64,000 nt of DNA from Lentisphaerota bacterium. Lineage in GTDB: Bacteria > Verrucomicrobiota > Lentisphaeria > Oligosphaerales > JABHEG01. The stretch covers positions 1 through 64,000 of the forward strand of contig JABHEG010000069.1 of NCBI GenBank assembly GCA_018676675.1. The letters are read 5' to 3'. Of the stretch, positions 9,101 through 17,830 are shown piece by piece; the first letter of the stretch is position 1, and each line of letters starts with the position of its first letter. The notes beneath the pieces are model-generated. The model searched no databases. It was not told the DNA's origin and worked only from the letters and a program-made list of their open reading frames with translations. The translations under genes were made by a program, and so were the position numbers.

Positions 9101-9314
9101 CTTCAAAGCGTCTGAGCACTGCCAAGTCACCGCGCATGGCGTGCCGCCGTGCAAGAGCAAGGCGGCGCGTTCAGGCAATACGCCACATCCCGTGACCACG
9201 TTGTCACGTGGAACGGGACTCACGTGGCGCCCTCCCCTGGGCACACGCGGCTGGTGGCGGTCGGAGGGCCGCCCGCCGTACAAAAGCAACGTGGCGCGTT
9301 CCGGCAACCCGCCG
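9101..9314. repeat. Convergent intergenic region with dispersed repeat
   Basis: This 214-bp gap separates two converging genes. It holds a 43-bp segment (9186-9228) whose exact reverse complement occurs at 32836-32878. Around 9240-9310 the sequence continues to resemble, with mismatches, the reverse strand of the 145-bp repeats at 32519-32808. There is also a rough internal duplication (about 9150-9183 and 9278-9311, both of the form GCCGT-CAA-AGCAA). No plausible gene is present. Confidence 0.75.
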
Positions 9315-11837
9315 CTACTTCCACAGCTCAAGCCACTTTGCCCGCTGTTCCTTCTTCCTGGCGCGCTCCTTGGGGTCTCGGATAATGCCGCCCATTTCGG
9401 CGAATTTCCGGGGCCGCTGGAAGCCGCGTCCGGTGGGTGAGAACGCCCAGTGCTCAAGCTTGCCCTCCCGGCAGCGCTGTCGACAGACGTTGAAGTACCA
9501 GGGGTAGGTGTTCGAGGGCATGCGTCCGGCGAGGCCGTTGTTCGGGTCGACATCGGCCTGACCTTCACTCGCGATCGGGATGCGGATCTCGATCGTCCAC
9601 GCGGCGGCGCCGCGGTGGACTCCGACCTCTGCGTTGGACGCCCACAGCGTGTTCATTCCCTTCTTTTGATCGATGTCGGCCAGAGCGCCGGAAGGACTGA
9701 TGCAGAGCTGGTAATAGGAGTGGACCTGCGTCTCAATGAGCACCTCCACTTCATCCCCGTCCCAGACACTCGTGTCGTCGTCGGTCTCCGTGGCGATGGT
9801 CAGGTTGCCCATATCCGGATCATGACACACGATGCCGACAAAGAGCGCCCCTTTCTGCCAGAAGATATGGAAACGGGTCTTGACCTTGGTTGACTTGCCG
9901 GTCTTCAGATCCCGCAAGCCATTTGTCCGGAGCTGCTTCCACACCGGCTCATCGAGCTTTCCGTCGAGGATCAGTTTGGCATCGTCACGGGTCACGAGTA
10001 CAGCGCGCGGCACGGGATCTCGCGGGGCGCTCAACTGAGTACGGAGAGCTTCTAGGGGCTTGATGTAATCCGCGATGAGCGCAACGCGTTCGGCAACCAC
10101 GGATTCCGCCGGGGCTTTGGCCTCAGCGGCAGCCATCAACGCGAACACCTTCTCGATTTTTGCTACCTTCTTCAGGTCCATCCAGTTTGCTTCAGCGTAC
10201 TCGAGGAACGCTTTCATCTCGGCCTGCGCCGGTCCATAGAAGGATGCGTAGTACTCCTCAAGAAGCCTGTCGATGTCCAGATCTGCGTCCCACCAACAAC
10301 GTCCGGTGACGTACATGTTCAGGAACGTAACGCCCATGCCCCCGCTGGTGTAGGTCTCAACATAATCCCCCAGCGAGATGCTCTTGAGTGAGCGAAGGTC
10401 ATCGGCGATGGCATGGGGGAAGAAGGCCGGCATGTACCGGTGCGCTTTGCCCGGAACGGCATAACGGTAGTAGTCGTACATGTACAAGTTCTTTCCTGGG
10501 GCCGACATTTTCGCTCGCCAGGCCGTGCGGAGGTCGCGGAAGTAGGTGCAGGTTTCGGGATCCTGCCCAAAAGCGCTTCGGTGCTGGGCGATGCAGACAA
10601 TGAGATTGGGGCTGAGCGTCTCGACGTTGGTGGGCGGCTCCATGTAAGTGGTGTACCCCATACCGACAAGCGCCCGATCCGGATGCGTCTCATAGACCCC
10701 CTTGGCAACCTCGTTGCAGTAATTCCACACATAGTTCGAGAATTGCCCGCGCCAACCACGTTCCGGTTGGCCTTTACCTTTGCACAACTCGCACTGGCAG
10801 ATGCTGGTGAAGCCGTCCACCGGCATAACCGATTCCATGGGCAGGTCGAAGGCATCAAACATGGCACGGAGGAAATGGACGTTTGCCTCGATGAGTGCAG
10901 GAGAAGAGAGGCAAGGTCTCCCGTGCTTGGCGAAGCGGTCCCGCGTGATGCGTTTGCCCCCCATCAGTGCGTAGAACTCGGGATGCGCCTTCTTGGTTTC
11001 TTCGCGGCCGATAACATGGCTGATCCCGTGCCCCCGATACCCTTCACCGACTACATCGGGTGCCTGGCTGAACCCCATGTGAAGCTGCCACATCAGGTTG
11101 TCCCCACCACTAGCGAAACGCATGGTGTAGAGGTACGGGTAGCGCACCTCGAAATCCGGGCGCACGATCTTGTCCACAGTAGGCAATGGAATGCTCTTCC
11201 TGGGGGGGATGATCGTGCCTATCTCGCCCGGCATATACCAGCGCACACCGTGCATTCGCAGGAAGGCCGCGACCGCGTTGAGGGACCCGCGTTCGTCCAT
11301 CTCCCACAGATCCAGCTTCTTGTTGTACTGCTTCCAGAGCTGGCTGAAAGGCAAGCCCCAATGCTCGCCTGTCAGGGCGTCCCAGCGCTGCCAGAGCGGA
11401 TGACTGTATTTGGTCTTCTCATCGGGAGCCACCCAGGCCCTTTTCTGAACTGCCAGTTGCATCAGCTCGCCCGGCGCCCACTCCCGGTCACGGCCAATGA
11501 GTACCAGCCAGTTGGGACCGGACACCATCCGATACGCACCATGCCGCAGATCATCCACGGAGACGTCAAGCCGGTCCGTGTGCGAACTCCGCCCAACGTA
11601 AATCTGCGCATTGCCCCCCTCGCTGGGTGCGTTGACGATCGGCAAGACTGCTCCCGTCATCTTCAGGATGTGCCCCTGCAGGTCCTGGGCGGCAATTCTG
11701 ACGATGGGAGCCGCGCTCCCTGAGATCACGATCTCGCTTTGCGCCTGGCCGGCTTTGACCAGGAAAGGGGCAGCCGCAAGCGTGTGCCCCGCAGAGAAAA
11801 GTACGCTGCAGACAAGCAGTGAACAGAAACGCCTCAT
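9315..11837 (-). CDS. Exported DUF4838 protein with CBM9-like C-terminus
   Basis: 840 residues from the ATG at 11837, chosen for the AGGAGG 11 nt upstream and for the signal peptide it uncovers (MRRFCSLLVCSVLFSAGHTL, cleavage near AAAP). The first part (about 30-150) resembles the GH67 alpha-glucuronidase N-domain (AAQDLQGHILKMTGAVLPIV). The middle (about 200-520) is a DUF4838 TIM-barrel region with VRWYMPGEIGTIIP, CQCELCKGKG and YMYDYYRYA. The C-terminus (about 620-810) is a CBM9-like sugar-binding sandwich (LDGKLDEPVWKQL, DDTSVWDGDEVEVLIET). DUF4838 proteins are predicted glycosidases related to alpha-glucuronidases; none of the motifs fixes a substrate. It is the last gene of a four-gene minus-strand set that begins at 17321. 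Confidence 0.85.
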   Translation of the reverse strand: MRRFCSLLVCSVLFSAGHTLAAAPFLVKAGQAQSEIVISGSAAPIVRIAAQDLQGHILKMTGAVLPIVNAPSEGGNAQIYVGRSSHTDRLDVSVDDLRHGAYRMVSGPNWLVLIGRDREWAPGELMQLAVQKRAWVAPDEKTKYSHPLWQRWDALTGEHWGLPFSQLWKQYNKKLDLWEMDERGSLNAVAAFLRMHGVRWYMPGEIGTIIPPRKSIPLPTVDKIVRPDFEVRYPYLYTMRFASGGDNLMWQLHMGFSQAPDVVGEGYRGHGISHVIGREETKKAHPEFYALMGGKRITRDRFAKHGRPCLSSPALIEANVHFLRAMFDAFDLPMESVMPVDGFTSICQCELCKGKGQPERGWRGQFSNYVWNYCNEVAKGVYETHPDRALVGMGYTTYMEPPTNVETLSPNLIVCIAQHRSAFGQDPETCTYFRDLRTAWRAKMSAPGKNLYMYDYYRYAVPGKAHRYMPAFFPHAIADDLRSLKSISLGDYVETYTSGGMGVTFLNMYVTGRCWWDADLDIDRLLEEYYASFYGPAQAEMKAFLEYAEANWMDLKKVAKIEKVFALMAAAEAKAPAESVVAERVALIADYIKPLEALRTQLSAPRDPVPRAVLVTRDDAKLILDGKLDEPVWKQLRTNGLRDLKTGKSTKVKTRFHIFWQKGALFVGIVCHDPDMGNLTIATETDDDTSVWDGDEVEVLIETQVHSYYQLCISPSGALADIDQKKGMNTLWASNAEVGVHRGAAAWTIEIRIPIASEGQADVDPNNGLAGRMPSNTYPWYFNVCRQRCREGKLEHWAFSPTGRGFQRPRKFAEMGGIIRDPKERARKKEQRAKWLELWK

Positions 11838-11961
11838 CGTGGTCACCGCCTCCTGTGTCCTCTCGTCACGGGCACCCTCTTTGGTGGCTCTGGCATGCAT
11901 GTAACCGTTCCTTCCTGTTGGCTTCTGTCGCAGAACGGGCGGCTCGGTTCCGCCGCCCGGC

Positions 11962-13497
11962 TCAGCTCATTGAGAAGCCATAGACAGCGGCTCGCTCCGC
12001 GTGGACCCTCAGACGCACGTCCCGGCCGCGGAGTGACGCAAGGGCAGCACTGCCTCTGAACGAGACGGGCACGCGAAGTCCGTCACTCCGGATCGGCTCC
12101 GCGTCGTGCCGCGTGAACCCTTTGATGGGACTCCCCCCGGCGTTGCATATGGCGACCTCCACAGAGCCCCCTGCAGCGTCCGTATTGAGGAGAAGTTCGC
12201 TGTTTGTCCACTTGAACGATCTGGTGATCAGTTCCCCCGCAGCCTCGCCAGCCGTGTAGCCGACGAGCCGACCACGAGGAAGCCGCACAGCGCCCATCCC
12301 CCTGTACTGCCCAAGGTCCTTCCGCGAGCGGTTCTTGCTGTGATGGTCGAAGTTCGTACCTGCATAGTAGATGAACCACTCGTCGCCAACGGCCACCGGG
12401 CAGCCAGCAGCCGGGTAGTAAGCGAGTCCGGCATCCCATGCCTCGCCCTGCCCTACATCGATGAGCGGCTCCCGTTTGGGCTCGCGGCGCCATGTCACTC
12501 CGTCGTAGCTATGCAACAGCTCGATCCACATGGTCCCCGGCTCCACGTCGTAGAAAGAAGCCAAGCCCAGGTAGAGATCCTGGTACGGCGTGACGGTGAG
12601 ACCGTAGTACTGCTTGTTGCGACCGCGAGGGTAAGGGGTACCGTCAGCGTGTTTGGCCTCATTGACCGTGCCGACGGCGGATGCATCCGCGTCGTCCGTG
12701 TCGAGCACGAGTTGCTCGTTGCCCCAATGGATCATGTCATCGCTCTCGATCCGGGCCATGCACCGGTTAACATGCGATGGGCCGGCATGAACCAATGGGC
12801 GCACGTAGGCCACATACTGCTTGTTCTTCTCGTCGTAGAAGAAATTGTTGAACGTATCCGATTCCCCGATGCGCAGGGTATTCTCCGCGTACCCGGTCCA
12901 ATGCAGACCGTCGTTGGAGCAGGCCAGAGAAAGCCCACCGTGCTTGCCGGGGATCCAGGCGCGATACATGGCCGTGTACCGAGCTCGCGCGTGTGGTACG
13001 GTCTGCTGCTCCGCATCGAGGACACAGATACCGGAGCACCCGCGGACACCGGTAAGAGGCTTGCCGTCTGCACCCGTGTCGTTGCCTGCGATGATGACAT
13101 TCCCCTCTTCGGGACTGCCGAGCTCAGGCAACTCGAATGTGATGCCATCCCGCGACGTGGCATAGTGGATCCAGGTCTGGTGGGTTTTCCCGCCCTTGAA
13201 AGGCACCCAACGTACGGTGCTGTACCACATGGCCAAGCCGTCTGCGGTCGGCACGACCGAGCCGTGCGCACCCGCCGGGACGATGACCGGTTCGGGCGAC
13301 ACTCGTGGGGGACGAGCTACGGTGCGTTCCAGGAAGTACGAGTGTGCGATCCAGCGTCCATCGATGAAGTCTACGTCGGTCATCTCACGCTCTCCTCTCG
13401 GGCTGGTCCTTGCCGTGGCAATGCGCATGGAGCCGCTCACGGCGGCGCCGAGCGCCATGCTGCCTATGAATTCCCGCCGGTTCATTCCGCGTTGCAT
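11962..13497 (-). CDS. Tat-exported five-bladed beta-propeller (GH43/GH32-like)
   Basis: 511 residues from the ATG at 13497, with GGAG about 8 nt upstream. The N-terminus MNRREFIGSMALGAAVSG is a twin-arginine-type signal, so it is probably exported folded. The rest is propeller-like, with blades such as MWYSTVRWVPFKGGKTHQTW, HYATSRDGITFELPELG, YTAMYRAWIPG, SLACSNDGLHWTGYAEN and WFIYYAGTNFDHH, as in GH43, GH32 and GH130-type proteins. Acidic catalytic residues cannot be placed confidently without an alignment. The gene lies 43 bp downstream of an unknown secreted protein and 124 bp upstream of the DUF4838 gene, which suggests one operon. A non-catalytic binding role is the alternative. Confidence 0.7.
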   Translation of the reverse strand: MQRGMNRREFIGSMALGAAVSGSMRIATARTSPRGEREMTDVDFIDGRWIAHSYFLERTVARPPRVSPEPVIVPAGAHGSVVPTADGLAMWYSTVRWVPFKGGKTHQTWIHYATSRDGITFELPELGSPEEGNVIIAGNDTGADGKPLTGVRGCSGICVLDAEQQTVPHARARYTAMYRAWIPGKHGGLSLACSNDGLHWTGYAENTLRIGESDTFNNFFYDEKNKQYVAYVRPLVHAGPSHVNRCMARIESDDMIHWGNEQLVLDTDDADASAVGTVNEAKHADGTPYPRGRNKQYYGLTVTPYQDLYLGLASFYDVEPGTMWIELLHSYDGVTWRREPKREPLIDVGQGEAWDAGLAYYPAAGCPVAVGDEWFIYYAGTNFDHHSKNRSRKDLGQYRGMGAVRLPRGRLVGYTAGEAAGELITRSFKWTNSELLLNTDAAGGSVEVAICNAGGSPIKGFTRHDAEPIRSDGLRVPVSFRGSAALASLRGRDVRLRVHAERAAVYGFSMS

Positions 13498-13540
13498 ATC
13501 GATTCTCCGAACGCTTGGAGGCGCACCGTTATGTCACCAA

Positions 13541-14356
13541 TCAAGGAACCCTCAGCCCGTCGCGAACATGCAGCCTAAACCGCAGGTCGATGGCGCAACC
13601 ACGCGCAGCGGTGAAGCTGAGAACAAACCGGAAGCAGCCTGGCGTTCTGTCCGTCTTGCGGAAGTCCTGCAGGTACAGACTATGGGCGCCGGTGAACTGC
13701 GTTCCACTGCAATCGAGCGTGACGTGTCGTTCGGCCGCACGCACGACCAAGTGCTTCAGCCCGACGCATACGTTTGTCTTCCCGTCCTGCGCGAGAGGCA
13801 TACTCCCCTTGAGGATGGAACCATCAACCCGGTGCGCTTCGAACTCGGCCGTCTTGCCTCCCGTCAGGAACGCCTCCGGAATAAAGAAACCGATTTCACC
13901 GGCGCCGGCAGCCTTCTGCAGCCGCGCCCAATAGCGAAGCGTAACCGTGTCGTCGCTCAACGTCATGATCACCGAACCGAGCCCCGCCAGCTTTCCCGTG
14001 CTTCGGGTAAGATGCGCATTATAGACATCGCGCCGATTGCTCCAGATCAGCCGATGGCCATCGGGGACAGCTTCCGCCCCCATGTCGAGGTACCCATCCA
14101 GATCTCGGAAATTGAACCCTTCGATTCTGTTCCCGGGCGACGTGTAGAAATACAGGTTCCGCAGGAGCACTTCGTCCTGCCAGAGAACGTGCCCGGGATG
14201 GGACCGGCTGTACTGCACCCGGAACGGACCGGAACGAAGCCGCTGCACCGCACTCTCCGCACGAACATCCGACATCGGCATCAACCACCAGGCAACCACG
14301 CAAATCAGGCAGCGCAGCCACCTGGATCGCCGCTGATGACGGATGACGGATGACAT
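13541..14356 (-). CDS. Secreted protein of unknown function
   Basis: 271 residues from the ATG at 14356, preceded by AGGAGCAG at about 9 nt; a longer frame to 14602 lacks a start context and is Arg-rich like a shadow frame. An N-terminal hydrophobic signal (WLRCLICVVAWWLMPMSDVRA) indicates export. The mature part is beta-rich, with GPFRVQYSRSHPGHVLWQDE, LYFYTSPGNRIEGFNFRDLD and GSVIMTLSDDTVTLRYW, suggesting a sandwich fold. I do not recognise a family. It starts 17 bp after the GH-A gene stop and ends 43 bp before the propeller gene, so it is almost certainly co-transcribed with them and probably helps the same substrate breakdown. Confidence 0.7.
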   Translation of the reverse strand: MSSVIRHQRRSRWLRCLICVVAWWLMPMSDVRAESAVQRLRSGPFRVQYSRSHPGHVLWQDEVLLRNLYFYTSPGNRIEGFNFRDLDGYLDMGAEAVPDGHRLIWSNRRDVYNAHLTRSTGKLAGLGSVIMTLSDDTVTLRYWARLQKAAGAGEIGFFIPEAFLTGGKTAEFEAHRVDGSILKGSMPLAQDGKTNVCVGLKHLVVRAAERHVTLDCSGTQFTGAHSLYLQDFRKTDRTPGCFRFVLSFTAARGCAIDLRFRLHVRDGLRVP

Positions 14357-14372
14357 GTCGTCGCTGCTCCTG

Positions 14373-17321
14373 TCAGTTCGAATGCACACCGGTGATCGCG
14401 ATGACCACGGGAATCGGCCGCCGATTCTCGGTGATGATCTCAATGCGGTCCATGACCGCCTGCGCGCCCTTTGGGTGAGTGATCTCGTGTGTCGCATGCC
14501 AGACGCAGACCTTGGCACGGACGGGATTGGGGCCTTCCCAGCCCGGCTTCGCTCCCGGCAGTTCACGACCGCCCCACCACCAATCCGCGATCTCGCGACC
14601 ACAGGCGATCTTGAACTCCTCTTTGAAGCCGTCTTCGTAGTGCATCACATACCGGAACGACGGGACCGGGGTCGCCACTTTCCCGTAGCCCCAGGTCACC
14701 GTGTGCAGAACATGCAGTTTGCTCAGCCGGGTACTCCCCGGAAGGGGGACCACAGTCGTCTCCGGAAACGGAGTCTGCTTCGGGCCACCTTTGAGGATGA
14801 GGCAGGATTTACCACCGTTTTGGGCCGCATCCAGAATACGGAATGGCACGCCATTGACCAACCAGTCTCCGGGAGGCAGGTTGCGCATGTCATTCTGGCC
14901 TTCGTCGGTCCAGCCGCCCTTGAAGTCCTCCGGCGTATCGTCCCGAAAATCCCGGTTCACCACGGTGGATAGGTCCACCGGCTGGTAGCCTACCCAGTGG
15001 GCGCGTTTGGCCGCCCCTGACGGCTCTCCGAAGAAATGGCCTTTGAGTGTCCCGGCCTCGACCGGGGCCATATTGACCTCAACATTTGCCAGTGAGAACG
15101 CCTGTCGGAGCTGCGCCAGGGAGAGCGTCTCGGTGGAGAGAAACTGCCCTTCCCACGTGACCTTCAGTGTCGTCGACTGGGCATCGCCGGCGACGGGGAA
15201 CGGGTTGTCGAACACGTCACGCGCCGTGAAAGCCGACGCGGGCACCGGTAGCACGACCGTGCTGGAGTCCGACTTCAGAAACTCAGGCCCCCAGGGGATG
15301 ACGGTCAGGCGCCGCCCCCGCTTGAAGAGGAACACCTGAAGCTGCTCGTGTAACGACACGTCCTCGACATAGGTTGCACCTTCCAGGTGTTTGGCCAGAG
15401 CAGCCTGCGTGGCGAGAAATCCCAGTGGTGTCTCGTCGTACTCGGCCGTGTGTGACTGGCACTCCGTGCCGCCGTGGAAAATGTGAAACGAGTAGAACAC
15501 ATTCTCCGCCTTGTGCACGACCAGCGTACGGAAGTACATCTGAGCCATCTCGACGGGGTCCGAGGGGTGCTTCCCAGGATGAAAAAAGTAGTACCGGGAG
15601 TGCGAGGGATGCCGGTAGAGGCAAGACGGCGGATCGAGGGCCGTCTCGCTGTTCCAGAGGGGCAGAACACGACCGTGCTCGGCCATGACCCCGCGAATGT
15701 CGTGCATCCATTTGCGCACCTCGAGCCCCAGGCCGCTGCCGACCCACGGACCAAACGCGTAGAGGTGACAGGATACACCGTCCTGATGCGCCAATGAGCC
15801 AAGCGCAAATGTGCGCCTGTACCACGAATACCCCATCGACCCGGGGGGGCCACAGGTGCTGACAACCGTGTTTTCCGGATCCACCGCCTTAAGGGCCTCG
15901 TAGCATGCCTTGACGAGCGCCACGTACTTTTCCGGACAGGCGCGAAACGTGTAGTAAGGCTCGTTGCTGACCTCCCAATACGTGATCCGTCCCTTGGCAT
16001 GCGTCGCCGTCGGGATCACGTACTCGTCAACGTACGCTCGCAGATAGGCGTCGAAATCACCGGCCTCCCACAGTTCGCGCAACCACTTTGCTGTGTCGCA
16101 CAAGTTGTGGAACCCCAGGATGTGGTTCCGGCGATGGATGGCGATCTGCTCATCAAGCATATCGAATCGGTACGTGCCGCGTTCAGGGACGACCACGCGT
16201 GCAGAGGTGTTCCCGGACCCGCTCAAAGTCCGCGTCCACTTAATCCCGACACGATTCGCCAGTTTCGCCGTGTACTCCCCCCAGCCCACCGATGCTCCGA
16301 AAATCGAGTCGGTTCGGAAGCCCGTATCCTCCACTTCAGGAAGCACGGTGAAGACGAGCTCACGCGTTCGGGAGACTCCGCCGGCAGCGTAGCCAATCTC
16401 CATGCGGTAGGCGCCATTCGCCTCGAACACCAGCGGCAGTTCAGACATAGCGAACAGCTTCCCTCCGGTGTTCAGCACCACCGTGCCGTCTCGCACGACG
16501 TCCTTCCGCATGTCCGTGACCTTGTAGGTGATCCGGATGCGGCGCTCCCGCTGATCGATCGCGTAGCATTTGAGCCGAACCGTGAGTGGCTTGCCGCTCA
16601 GCGTGTAACGCGTACTCCGAGTCGGGACGATCGTGAAACCGTCCATCACGGCATCGGTCAGCAGGCTTGGGAGAATGCCCCGTTCCTCCCGGCCGAAATC
16701 GAAGCCCTGCTGTGGGTACGGGTCATCAGTGTTCGCGATGAAACGGACCACTCCCGTCCACTCGTCACCCGCCGCCAGAGAAAGCGATGCATGGTAGCGA
16801 TAGTGCGTCTCACCCCTGGCCGTGAAGCGCCAGTCAGGTTTCCGGTCCGTGCCGCACTGCAGTTCGACATGCTTCCCTTCAGGGCCGGCAACGATGCAGT
16901 AGGTGCTGCCGCGTACACGGATCTCGTCACGCCTGGACAAGTCCTGTTGGTTGATCGCGTAGAACTGAACATACGGAGCGGGGAAAAGCTGCGTCGGCGT
17001 CTGGATAGCCAGCTGACCACGCAACGCCGTTTTGGCTCTGACACGCCAAATCAGCCAGGCCTGTCCCGGAGCAACCACGGCTTCACGCGTCAGGCTCCCG
17101 GCGTCGGTTTCATGGGTAACACGCAGACACTTGAGCTCACCGGCGGCATCCGTGCTCACCTGTCCTGGACCGAGCTTGAAAAGAGTGAACTTCTCGCCGC
17201 TGAAGACGGCCTGGTCGCCGTCCAGGATCTCGATCGCCTGCGCCGGTGTGAACCGTGCCTGGAGCGCAGCGTGGGAGCACGGAATGGCAAGGACAAGAGC
17301 GGAGAGCAGGATCAGCTTCAT
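14373..17321 (-). CDS. Exported clan GH-A glycosidase (GH39-like) with extra sandwich domains
   Basis: 982 residues from the ATG at 17321, with AAGGAC about 8 nt upstream and a signal peptide (MKLILLSALVLAIPCSHA) directly after. An N-terminal beta-rich part occupies about 20-370. The TIM barrel at about 380-700 contains YWEVSNEPYY, where E454 is the likely acid/base preceded by Asn, and PLWNSETALD, where E559 is the likely nucleophile. This Asn-Glu plus late Glu arrangement is the clan GH-A signature, and the nearest familiar families are GH39 and GH5-type enzymes. A further sandwich region (about 760-982, ending ITENRRPIPVVIAITGVHSN) follows. It heads the four-gene minus-strand set. Substrate is not deducible; xyloside, mannoside or rhamnoside linkages are all possible. 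Confidence 0.8.
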   Translation of the reverse strand: MKLILLSALVLAIPCSHAALQARFTPAQAIEILDGDQAVFSGEKFTLFKLGPGQVSTDAAGELKCLRVTHETDAGSLTREAVVAPGQAWLIWRVRAKTALRGQLAIQTPTQLFPAPYVQFYAINQQDLSRRDEIRVRGSTYCIVAGPEGKHVELQCGTDRKPDWRFTARGETHYRYHASLSLAAGDEWTGVVRFIANTDDPYPQQGFDFGREERGILPSLLTDAVMDGFTIVPTRSTRYTLSGKPLTVRLKCYAIDQRERRIRITYKVTDMRKDVVRDGTVVLNTGGKLFAMSELPLVFEANGAYRMEIGYAAGGVSRTRELVFTVLPEVEDTGFRTDSIFGASVGWGEYTAKLANRVGIKWTRTLSGSGNTSARVVVPERGTYRFDMLDEQIAIHRRNHILGFHNLCDTAKWLRELWEAGDFDAYLRAYVDEYVIPTATHAKGRITYWEVSNEPYYTFRACPEKYVALVKACYEALKAVDPENTVVSTCGPPGSMGYSWYRRTFALGSLAHQDGVSCHLYAFGPWVGSGLGLEVRKWMHDIRGVMAEHGRVLPLWNSETALDPPSCLYRHPSHSRYYFFHPGKHPSDPVEMAQMYFRTLVVHKAENVFYSFHIFHGGTECQSHTAEYDETPLGFLATQAALAKHLEGATYVEDVSLHEQLQVFLFKRGRRLTVIPWGPEFLKSDSSTVVLPVPASAFTARDVFDNPFPVAGDAQSTTLKVTWEGQFLSTETLSLAQLRQAFSLANVEVNMAPVEAGTLKGHFFGEPSGAAKRAHWVGYQPVDLSTVVNRDFRDDTPEDFKGGWTDEGQNDMRNLPPGDWLVNGVPFRILDAAQNGGKSCLILKGGPKQTPFPETTVVPLPGSTRLSKLHVLHTVTWGYGKVATPVPSFRYVMHYEDGFKEEFKIACGREIADWWWGGRELPGAKPGWEGPNPVRAKVCVWHATHEITHPKGAQAVMDRIEIITENRRPIPVVIAITGVHSN

Positions 17322-17830
17322 GGCGGATGGTCCTTGTTCAGAGCCGGGGATTCGAGAGAACCATGCCATCAGTAGCGCGCTCTGCAAGACGCTCCCAAGA
17401 GGTGAATGGTGTTGACTTAAGCCGCGAGACGACCCCCACGGCGTTGGCTCCGCCCGTCTCGCAAGCTCGGCTGTGCCGTGGGTGAGTGAGATTGTGGTCC
17501 CGCAGACGACTGGCTCTATCCTCCGCATCGCCGAAGCGGGTTCTGCCCGCCTCGGGGATGCGGAAGGAGGGTGCGTGGGCGCCCTGCGCTCGGGACCAGT
17601 CTCGCTCACCACCCACACGAGGTGGGTGGGGTCGCAGGGCCACGTGTCACGGTTTTCCGGGCTTTAGGTCAACGCAATCCTCCCTTGCATCGCCGTGAAG
17701 GACGCCCATGGTAACCGGTCCTCGGTATGCGGAGTCCGGCGACGTGATGCAGCCGTTCCCCCTTGGCTTCCAGAGCACTCGAAGAAAGCCCTTGTTCCCC
17801 GCCTGTTCCTGAGACAGAAAGGACGCTTCC
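17322..17830. other. Divergent intergenic region dense in inverted repeats
   Basis: This 509-bp region lies between two divergent operons and must hold both promoters, though no clear -35/-10 pair is visible. It contains interlocking 8-bp arms: 17424-17431 pairs with 17455-17462, and 17434-17441 pairs with 17475-17482. A nested structure follows: outer arms 17581-17588/17633-17640 (8 bp) around inner arms 17609-17615/17623-17629 (7 bp). AAAGGA about 8 nt before 17831 is the ribosome-binding site of the plus-strand gene. No gene is supported here. Confidence 0.7.

Noticed and set aside
12106-13578. Plus-strand open frame of 490 codons
   Set aside because: Antisense to the Tat-exported propeller gene; Arg/His/Pro-rich with no domain.
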